The translations under genes were made by a program, and so were the position numbers. A stretch of 14,009 bases of DNA, from the NCBI GenBank assembly GCA_002118135.1, contig BDIU01000567.1, positions 1 through 14,009 of the forward strand, written 5' to 3'. How positions within the stretch are numbered: the first letter of the stretch is position 1; every line of letters begins with the position of its first letter. The DNA comes from Trebouxia sp. TZW2008. Its lineage: Eukaryota > Chlorophyta > Trebouxiophyceae > Trebouxiales > Trebouxiaceae. The notes under the pieces are model-generated. The model made no database searches. It saw only the letters and a program-made list of their open reading frames with translations, and was not told the origin of the DNA. Shown here one piece after another: positions 1 to 6,240 of this stretch.

Positions 1-455
1 CACCCAAAAAGCTTCTTACGATGATCATTCTCGTCCTAGTGTTTGACAGTGACTTTAGTACTATGTGTTGATACTTTGTCCAATATGAAATAGCTGGGTG
101 GAATTTTTTGTACAGGTGGAGTTGGGTCCTGGACACAACTCAAGAAGAAAAAGGTCAAGATAGCTGGAAGATGCTTCTGAGATGTATCATATAGTCTGTC
201 GCTAGCATGTACTCGTTGGGCTAATTCCTTTTATGCAGACAGTGTTTGGACAAAACAATTAGATGTAAGCAGCATTGTAGTCCAGTTTTTTACTGGCTGT
301 AATGCCTTGCATTGGGGATCTTTCACATCCTACCTAGCCTATGGGTCCCTTGTTCACATTGGCTGTCGCTCAAGGTAAGGGTTGAACTTGCAGGGCTTCA
401 CAGAAGAGCTGCAAGCAAGCCATGTTGTGAGCAGCATCTAAAAACATGATGCAGC
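1..455. other. Unassigned left edge; possible terminal exon at about 116
   Basis: No gene is recognised here. A good-looking 3' splice site (a T-run followed by GTACAG) ends at position 115, and all three frames after it close within about 80 bases. One frame ends in a basic stretch (SRRKRSR, stop at 161-163), another reads through KKKKVKIAGRCF before its stop. TGTAA, a green-algal type poly(A) signal, occurs at 264-268 and 298-302. This fits the 3' end of a plus-strand gene that begins left of the window, but the coding frame cannot be chosen from the sequence alone. The rest of the interval shows nothing definite. Confidence 0.2.
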
Positions 456-780
456 TTGTTTGATGTGCAGGCTACACTGGGTTGCGTTCCTGAGCCCAAC
501 ATTGTACATGGCATCCAGGATGGAAGCTTCGAACTCAGTGGCCGTCACTTCATGTGTCATGACATGGGGTTAACCATATGCTGCATCCAATTGCCACGAA
601 AGCTCACTGCAGGTTGTATGCTGGACAAAAACGGATGCCGGAAAGTCTGCAGCAAGCAACGCTGGACTGCGCAGGTGCTGCGCCTCTGTCAACCAAAGCT
701 TTTTGCAAGCCAGCCGAGTGACATCAGCGACCCTGCAGTGGTGCAGATCAAGCATTCTGCCTAATACCAACATACGCCGA
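456..780 (+). other. Exon-like block of unknown meaning
   Basis: A pyrimidine-poor but acceptable acceptor (TGATGTGCAG) ends at 470 and is followed by an open frame to a stop at 762-764. The first part reads ATLGCVPEPNIVHGIQDG, which looks more like ordinary protein than the cysteine-rich tail after it. A donor-like GTTAAC follows at about 569. I recognise no family. It may be an internal exon of a gene continuing from the left, or chance. Confidence 0.18.
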
Positions 781-1160
781 TATCGGGCCGCCGCTGCATG
801 ATCGCAACATACGGTGATTGAGCACAGGACGCCAGACTCAAGGATCGCTTGACGGTCAGGGTTGAAAGCGCTTGATCAGCTGCAGGCTGCCAGGAGCCGA
901 TCTTGTCGTACCAACAGCGATCTGCACCTTGTTCAACTTCTTGAAACTGTCAGATCGCAGTGCAATAATCACGTTGCCGTACGACTAGAAGCAAGACCTA
1001 CTTGCACGTGCTTGAGGTTTTTAGTGGAAAACCTAGATGATAGACCGACCAGATTACGGTTCGTGTTACCGAGACTAGCCGAGACAGCACTGAAAATACC
1101 TTTTTTGTCCGATCAGGGTAAAGGACGGAAACCCCGGTGGCTGGTGCAGCATTGCTGTAG
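780..1160. promoter_or_regulatory. CpG/GATCG-rich patch, promoter-like
   Basis: This stretch is visibly richer in CpG (repeated GATC, CGATC, CCG) than the surrounding TGCA-rich, CpG-poor sequence. In this window similar CpG-rich patches mark the 5' ends of the three identified genes (about 5800-5950, 6150-6260 and 13400-13870). By analogy this may be the promoter and 5' UTR of the plus-strand open frame starting at 1164. Two short upstream frames starting at ATG codons 798 and 1036 close quickly. There is no TATA box I would defend. Confidence 0.25.
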
Positions 1161-1163
1161 AAA

Positions 1164-1616
1164 ATGCATGCTTATGCCCCGGCAATGAAGCCTTGGCATT
1201 TAGACGCAACAGCGCAGTCAGTCTGCCGCATGCTTGGAGGGGGTCTCAATTTCGTGGATGAAATACAGCATAGACATTCACAGGTGGCAGGCACAGCAGA
1301 AGAAAGATTTCTGCTGACAAGTGCGCAAAAAAGCAGCACCCAAACATTGGCACAGAAAAGGTCTTTGGATCATGACGAGGAGGTGTATGCTGGCCAAAAA
1401 CAGCAGATACTGAGGCAGATCATGCAGGAAGCACCTAGAACAGAGCTAGCTATCATCAAGCAACATGCAGAGGGGTTCATGAGCATCCTGGACATGTTGT
1501 CAGCAGGCCATGCACCACCAGCCACCATGCGGCTGCTACAGACCATCAGGCACAATGTGACAGCGCCTCTCGGCAGCATGATTAAGAGTGGCACGCAGGG
1601 CATGCTCAGCATGTAA
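1164..1616 (+). CDS. Hypothetical protein, 150 aa, no family recognised
   Basis: An open frame of 150 codons runs from ATG 1164 (a second in-frame ATG lies at 1185) to TAA at 1614-1616. The N-terminal 35 residues include MLGGGLNFVDEIQHRHSQ. The middle is polar and glutamine-rich, and residues of about 75-135 alternate in a way that suggests amphipathic helices (KQQILRQIMQEAP, ELAIIKQHAEGFMSILDML, MRLLQTIRHNVTAPL). There is no signal peptide, membrane segment or recognised motif. TGTAA overlaps the stop codon. It could be an intronless small gene behind the CpG-rich patch, or the last exon of a longer gene whose upstream exons I cannot place. Amino-acid composition favours real coding sequence over chance, but function is unknown. 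Confidence 0.4.
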   Translation: MHAYAPAMKPWHLDATAQSVCRMLGGGLNFVDEIQHRHSQVAGTAEERFLLTSAQKSSTQTLAQKRSLDHDEEVYAGQKQQILRQIMQEAPRTELAIIKQHAEGFMSILDMLSAGHAPPATMRLLQTIRHNVTAPLGSMIKSGTQGMLSM

Positions 1617-1687
1617 CGGTTAGCCTTGCCAAAAGGGTCATATATAGATGTCCGGAAACCTATTCTTATTGTTCATCAACTACGACA

Positions 1688-1754
1688 TTCGCCCTCTCCC
1701 TGAAAGGCGAGGTTGCCCAAGCCTCGCTATGTTCTTTGCTTTGTCTCGGGCGAA
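1688..1754. repeat. Nested inverted repeat, 67 bp
   Basis: TTCGCCC at 1688-1694 is the perfect complement of GGGCGAA at 1748-1754. Inside it, GCGAGG at 1707-1712 pairs with CCTCGC at 1722-1727 around a 9-base loop. The outer stem is 7 bp and the inner one 6 bp. It is not a tRNA, because no T-arm precedes the 3' strand. It may be a small structured RNA or chance. Confidence 0.35.
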
Positions 1755-1880
1755 ACTAGCCTTTTGCAAGGAGGCAGCTTGTGTGTGCATGGCTGCTGAG
1801 CTGTGAGCAGTCATGCTGGCTCTGTGTCTGCTGCCTGCCAGTTTGGTGGGTCTGCAAGTCACAGCTTGTGAGGCAGCAAC

Positions 1881-2215
1881 GCTTGTGTGCATGTCTGAAC
1901 ACCTGTCAGCAAGTCTGCTGCCTCAAGCTCTGCTGCTTGAGTATGTGCTGAGCTGGATGCACAGCCTGCTGGTGGACTGCTGTCAGCCATCATGTTGCAT
2001 ACAGCTGCGCTGCCTGTCAAGAGTCGGGCTGGCTGCATAGCATGCTAACGGGGTGAACGTGAGCAGGCACAACATGCTGCTTGGAGAGCATGGCTCGTGT
2101 GCATGACTTACAAACCTGTCAGCAAGTTTGCACCATCAAGCTCTGCTGCCTGAGCATGTGCTCAGCTGGTTGCAGAGCCTGTTGGTGGAGTGGTGCTAGC
2201 CAACGTGCTGCATCA
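1881..2215. repeat. Diverged tandem repeat, unit about 212 bp
   Basis: The segment 1881-2000 (starting GCTTGTGTGCATG) recurs at 2093-2215 (starting GCTCGTGTGCATG), offset by 212-213 bases. Shared blocks in order include ACCTGTCAGCAAGT, CAAGCTCTGCTGC, TGAG(T/C)ATGTGCT, AGCTGG, and TGGTGGA. Weaker matches before 1881 and after 2215 (a further CATCAAGCTCTGCTGCC at about 2211) suggest degenerate extra units. The sequence is rich in CTG/CAG trinucleotides. No conserved reading frame runs through both copies. Confidence 0.6.
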
Positions 2216-2373
2216 AGCTCTGCTGCCAGACATTGCAGCTGGATCAACAGCAAGCTTGTGAGTTTGATGATGGCAATGACAGCATGTTGGTGGGGCAGCA
2301 AGGCTGCTTCATCAGGCTGTACTGCCTGCAGTGCAGCAGCTGGAATATGTATGCCAGATTTGACTGGGAAGAT

Positions 2374-2493
2374 ATGCTACGGCCATACCATCCAGACTAG
2401 AACCCTTGTCGTCCGATCAGCGAAGTCAAACTTGATTGGGCTCAACTGGTACTCGGCTGCGTGATCGCCCGGGAACCTTGAGTGCTGTAGTGT
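2374..2493 (+). rRNA. 5S ribosomal RNA gene
   Basis: The 120 bases match the eukaryotic 5S pattern from end to end: ATGCTACGGCCATACCA at the 5' end, GTCCGATC and GAAGTCAAAC in the middle (box A region), GGTACTCGG, then a box C-like TGATCGCCCGGGAA and GTGCTGTAG at the 3' end. The length equals a standard 5S. Helix I pairs fully (first ten bases against last ten, with G-T wobbles). Helix V pairs as GCTCAA with TTGAGT, different bases from the animal sequence but still complementary, so changes are compensatory. Helix II keeps 4 of 5 pairs. GGGCTCAAC is close to the green-algal GGGCTCGAC as I know it. It lies alone, not in a tandem 5S array. It could be a functional dispersed gene or a young pseudogene; preserved pairing favours the former. 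Confidence 0.82.
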
Positions 2494-2508
2494 CTTGCCC
2501 CGACGCAA

Positions 2509-2512
2509 TTTT
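2509..2512 (+). terminator. Candidate RNA polymerase III T-run for the 5S gene
   Basis: TTTT lies 15 bases after the last 5S base. A longer T-run follows at about 2616-2624. 5S genes commonly end on a T-run close to the 3' end, so the distance is slightly large. Confidence 0.35.
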
Positions 2513-3020
2513 GCAGCGCCTATTGAAGGGAAAGGCGCCCAAACTCCTGCAAAGCTCCAGCTGTTGCTACATTCTTCTTGCACAGACCACACTGCATCCA
2601 GTGTTCTGCAGTTGCATTTTTTTTTCGCAGAAACCAGCTGGCCTTATTTTGCAATTGTGCAAGCCGGTTTTGGCAGCGATGCAGGCTAAACCCGGTGGCT
2701 CCAGGGTTTGTGAGCCTTCACATCAGCCATGAAATCACGCTGTCCACCAAGCTCCACGCAAGGCAGCAAGCCTTGTATGCAAGGCGGTCAAGCGCATGTG
2801 CAGGGCAGCTCTGATGCACCAGCTGCCCTGACTTGCCATGCCTGGCTGGCAGGTGGGACGCTAGGCAAGAAACCCTGGAGCAGAGCAGCAGCAACAGCAG
2901 CCAGCCAATGTCTCTCAGACCCCGGAGCAGCTGACATGCAAGCGTCCAGCAGAGGCCAGAAACGGCAAAAAGGGCCAATAAAACCCCAAGAATGGTTCCC
3001 GAGCTTGGTATCGGCGCAGA
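2513..3020. other. Intergenic, nothing recognised
   Basis: No gene, repeat unit or known element is seen here beyond a T-run at about 2616-2624 and short CAG-rich stretches near 2880-2900. The overlapping open frames on both strands have no recognisable protein pattern. Confidence 0.5.
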
Positions 3021-3034
3021 GCGCCAAGCCGGGA
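2999..3034. repeat. Hairpin next to the tRNA-like sequence
   Basis: CCCGAGCTTGG at about 2999-3009 is nearly complementary to CCAAGCCGGG at 3024-3033, and a GGCGC-AGA-GCGCC hairpin sits inside. It overlaps the 3' end of the tRNA-like sequence on the minus strand and could be part of the same element. Confidence 0.4.
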
Positions 3035-3094
3035 CTGGAACTCCCGCCTTGTTCATCCGGAGGCAAGCACCTTACCATCGGTGTGACGCAACGC
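3021..3094 (-). tRNA. tRNA-like sequence, probable pseudogene or SINE head
   Basis: On the minus strand this 74-base stretch shows a tRNA outline. The ends GCGTTGC and TTGGCGC pair with wobbles. A D-arm follows as CACC-GATGGTAA-GGTG with a 4-bp stem and GG in the loop. The T-arm region reads CGGGAGTTCCAGTCCCG, one mismatch from the B-box consensus. The anticodon arm is wrong: GCCT pairs with AGGC around an 11-base loop, not 7, so no anticodon can be assigned. T-runs that could end Pol III transcription lie downstream on the minus strand at about 2967-2981. A tRNA pseudogene or a tRNA-derived SINE head fits best. Confidence 0.33.
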
Positions 3095-3159
3095 AAGTCC
3101 CGCTTTCTGGGCTATCAACAGCGTTGTGAATTTTGCCTTTTTGTGGCTCAACTCAGTGC

Positions 3160-3164
3160 TTACA
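3160..3164 (-). promoter_or_regulatory. Candidate poly(A) signal TGTAA for the TLP18.3 gene
   Basis: TGTAA on the minus strand lies about 143 bases after the TLP18.3 stop codon. UGUAA is the established poly(A) signal of many chlorophyte algae. The match is short, so the call rests on position. Confidence 0.35.
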
Positions 3165-3306
3165 GCTTGTAAGATATTTCACAAGCACACGTCAGGCTCC
3201 GTGAGATAGATTCAGGCAAAGTGACCGAGTTAGCCAACAAAAGCTTCTCTATCTGAACACAAGCGGACAACGCAGTCATAGCTGCACATATACTGAAGGT
3301 CATGCA

Positions 3307-5938
3307 TCACTCCTTTGAGGTGTATCCGTAGTATTGCAACATGGGAACAATGAAACTGATACCCAGTAGCACCAGAACAATGGTGGAAAATATAGCTTTT
3401 CTGTCCCCAGTTTCTTCCTTGGTCTTGTATGTTCTGGTTCTGCCTTCAGCTGCTCTTTGAGGCGCTCCAGGGTCCTTTTGGCCTGTAGTCAACATGCACT
3501 GTCGAAGCCTGTGTTTAGAAAGGCAAAACGAAGGTCTATGCCGCTAGGCGTCATAACAGGAGCCTCTGTCTATAGAGGCAGCCCGGGAGTGCTGTCTCTT
3601 CGGACTGGGGACCATGTGTCAAGACTGTGTAAACTTTCGACCCTGCTGGGCGTGAGGATTTTTCAGATACCACTCACAAACTCAGCTGATGTTCATGCGT
3701 GCAATCTGCACCAACTATAGTTGTGGAGTGAAGACTTGTTGTACAGGAAAGTTTGCTGTACAGTGCGATTCTTGCTGCAAAAGCTACAGCTGCAAAGTCA
3801 CTGAAAAGTCACTGCGAAGTCAGAGGCACAGCGTTTGCAAATTAATTGGTTTGTGCTGCACAGCAATGCATCACAGTGACCTTTGTTTGTATGGACAGTC
3901 AATGCAAGGACATTCTTGACGTAACAACAATGCAACTGGCAATCAATCACTGCATGCTGACTGCAGTGGCACCTCTGAGTAAGAACAGTTCAGTGTAAGG
4001 ACAGTTTTCTTGGGAACCAAAGCAGCCGCTACAAAGAGAAGTCACTGTACCTGTTATCTGAGCCTCCAATCGCTTGATTGAACTTGTGACAGTCTCATTG
4101 AACTTCTCTTGCTCTGTAAAGATTGGAATGTTGTCTCCAATGACGCTGTCAATCAAGGCATCGCCAACTTTCTGCATACAGCATCAAATGTGATGCAATA
4201 GCGAGACACTCTCGCTCTGTGATGATGGGAATGTTGTCTCCAATGACGCTGTCAACCCAAGGCGTCAACAGTTTTCTGCATACAGCATCAGATGTGATGC
4301 AATGGCGAAAACCTCTTGCTTTCTCGCTCTGTGATGATGGGAATGTTGTCTTGAATGACGCTGTCAATCAAAGCATCCCCAACTTTCTGCATACAGCATC
4401 AAATATGATGCAATGATAGACAACAGAAAGCCTCTTGCTGTCAGTCAGAGCATCCCCAACTTTATGCACAGCAGCTAGTCACAGCTAATGTGATGCAACA
4501 GTCATCTGAGTAGCGTGACTGCTATTCGTCTACAATGACACTGTCAATCAGAGCATCCCCAACTTTCTGCAAAGCAGCTAATGTGATGCAACAGTGATCT
4601 GAGTAGCGTGACTGCTATCCTTCCTCTGCAATGACACTGTCAATCAAAGCACCTCCAACTTTCTGCACAGCAACTGATGTGATGCAACAGTCATATCAGT
4701 GGCATGAACGCTATCTGCCTCCAACGACACTGTCAATCAAGGCATGGCCGACTTTCTGAGCACAGCATCTGACATAAGAGAAGAATCTTGTTGTAGTCAA
4801 AACTGCTGCTTGCCCAAGTGAGCTATATGCCTCTGTCACAACCTAACAGCAGATGCAATGCAGTGAAGTATCCCTGCGCAATGAACAGCTTGGACAGATA
4901 TGCATGCGCTGCAACAAGGCATTTTGACACTGCACCAAATAAATAAGGCAACAAGTACAATGCAATACGACCCCTCTGGACTTTGTTGCGCAGCTTGATC
5001 ACCTGACCTTAGCTTGTTCTGTTTGCCCACAAAGCTTGAAAATGTTCCCCACACTGGCAGTCATAGATTACAGTGCAGTTTGCAAGGTGCCGTTGTGCCT
5101 AAATGAGATGGTCATGCAAGTTTGCGAACATGGAATATGCTGCACCTGTGTGAAGGCAGGGCCTCCAGTAATGGCGCCGTCTTTGCCTGTCGTGACAATG
5201 ATCAGTGCACCCTTCTTGTCTGCTTCGCTCTTGTCAGGATACCATCTGGCAAGGATCTTGTCTCCAAAAGCAAAGGCATCTGTCTCAAACTCAAGCTTCC
5301 TGACTGTGATGACCTCAATTCTATATCCTGTCTCTGTCTACATAGTCAGTGAGCAGTGAGCTGCTCATGCTGCTGTTGGCATGCTGTGAAAGAGAGCAAG
5401 GTGAGCAGGTTGTGAGATGCCTGTACCTCCAGTTTGTACAGCCTGTCATTCACGCTTTTCTTCGTTGTCTTGTTCAAGACGCCCGCGTCATCGATCAAGT
5501 AGTTCAGAGAGGGAGCGGATGTGTTCACTACGTCAAACTCGCTAGCAACAGCTGGTGCTTGAACGCTGCCCATCGACAGCATAGCTGCAGCTGCTGCAGC
5601 AGCTAGGCCCTTGCCGAGACCTTGAATCACATTGCTGTTTTGCTGCAACATCCATGCACCTCGTGAGTATGATAGATTGAGCAGTGCAGGATGCGCAAAC
5701 GCAAGTCAAAAGCACAAGAGGCTCGCTTGAGCTACGAACCAGGGCACTGATCCGGTGTCAACCCGAGCTGTTTGACAAGATGCGTCACAAATACCTGCTG
5801 TGCTCTGCAAACAATCTGCTGGCGAGCGGCTCGGGCGGAGTGACGGCCAGCGGGACGAAACGCTGTGCTGGTTGTGCGGCATCTCTGCTGCAAGGAACTC
5901 GTCTGCACCGAGTGAGCACCAGACAGGCAAGTCGTCAT
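3307..5938 (-). CDS. TLP18.3: Thylakoid lumen protein TLP18.3 (TPM domain), 5 exons, 282 aa
   Basis: Exons on the minus strand: 5938-5795, 5642-5427, 5337-5146, 4171-4051, 3482-3307; all junctions are GT-AG and in phase. The family is a thylakoid lumen acid phosphatase needed for turnover of damaged photosystem II. Residues 1-48 are an Arg/Ser-rich chloroplast transit peptide ending VCRAQQ. Residues of about 56-81 are a lumen-transfer signal (GKGLAAAAAAAMLSMG) with an AVA cleavage site before SEFDVV. The TPM domain covers about 95-225 (LIDDAGVL, EVITVRKLEFETDAF, WYPDKSEADKKGALIIVT, AITGGPAF). KTKEET and a C-terminal membrane segment (about 254-275) match the Arabidopsis protein closely in pattern and length. 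An in-frame ATG at 6064 would extend into the shared promoter, so 5938 is preferred. Intron 3 (974 bp) holds decayed copies of the exon 4 start; intron 4 begins inside a MITE. Confidence 0.93.
3522..3583 (-). repeat. Dispersed repeat B, copy 1 (in TLP18.3 intron 4)
   Basis: The minus strand shares GGCTGCCTCTATAGACAGAG and GTTATGACGCCTA with 9236-9296 on the plus strand, and the flanking 20 or so bases are also similar. It contains a 6-bp hairpin (GCCTCT/AGAGGC). It lies about 40 bases from the exon 5 acceptor. It may be a short non-autonomous transposon remnant. Confidence 0.6.
3874..4047. mobile_element. MITE A, copy 1 (174 bp, in TLP18.3 intron 4)
   Basis: This aligns along its length with 12202-12374: both begin CAGT and end ACTG, both carry repeated AAGGACA motifs, and both contain a GCATTCTGACTGCAGTG-like core. 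TA follows the right end (4048-4049); the left flank reads CA, presumably a mutated TA. CAGT termini and a TA target are typical of Tc1/mariner-pogo elements. No transposase is present, so it is a non-autonomous element. Its right end abuts exon 4 of TLP18.3: the 5' splice site GTACAG is made of one G, the TA target and the first bases of the element. Confidence 0.7.
4219..4780 (-). repeat. Array of six partial copies of TLP18.3 exon 4 start (in intron 3)
   Basis: Diverged copies of the exon 4 acceptor region follow the real exon. GA(C)GCTGTCAATCA-like motifs lie at about 4142 (real), 4245, 4357, 4436, 4537, 4633 and 4726, so units are about 80-110 bp. Each copy includes the intron end (GATGCTGTATGCAG on the minus strand) and the first 35-60 bases of the exon. 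The two nearest copies still encode DSVIGDNIPIITER, against DSVIGDNIPIFTEQ in the real exon. Later copies have a shared, different extension with an early stop (VIVDE then stop). None contains the exon 4 donor, so none is a complete exon. Confidence 0.88.
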
Positions 5939-6240
5939 TGTGGCGCAGCACCGCTTGCACCAACTGATGTTATCGCATGCAGCTGCTACACAAAGTAAAG
6001 CGCTGCACACATGTGTACTAAGATCGACCTTGCAGTCACGTGGAGAAAGCTTAGCCCGTTTCATTCAATCTTTCTTACCCAAGTTTGTTCGTGTTGCAAA
6101 GTAACGCCAGCATGTGCGTGTGTGCGTAAGATGCTTGTGCGGCACAGCCTAAGCCCTTGGCTCGCGTCGCGGAAGCCACTGAAAAGACGACATTGCCTCG
6201 CGAACAGATTAGGCGGTCGAGCACGTTGCGACCGCTTGCA
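5939..6240. promoter_or_regulatory. Divergent promoter of TLP18.3 and cytochrome b5 reductase
   Basis: The two start codons are 302 bases apart and face away from each other. The interval holds a G-box CACGTG at 6037-6042, a palindromic ACACATGTGT at about 6006-6015, and CpG-rich ends on both sides. A G-box is a known bZIP/bHLH site in light-regulated plant promoters and fits a photosystem II repair gene; whether it acts on both genes is inference. No clear TATA box is seen. Confidence 0.55.

Noticed and set aside
1370..1612. Minus-strand 80-codon frame opposite the 150-codon frame
   Set aside because: It is antisense to 1164-1616 and has a Met/Cys/Ser-rich shadow composition with no recognised motif.
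2377..2592. Minus-strand open frame of 71 codons
   Set aside because: It is the antisense of the 5S rRNA gene; the apparent protein pattern comes from rRNA sequence.
4149..4367. Minus-strand open frame repeating DSVIGDNIPI
   Set aside because: It joins the exon 4 start and one of its intronic copies; it is not a separate repeat protein gene.
5732..6064. Earlier TLP18.3 start at 6064
   Set aside because: It would add 42 residues of non-transit-like sequence and place the G-box inside the coding region; the ATG at 5938 gives a normal transit peptide and family length.
6157..6240. Longer reductase N-terminus
   Set aside because: The upstream in-frame stretch has no ATG, only a TTG, and a stop at 6127; plant homologues start close to the membrane anchor.
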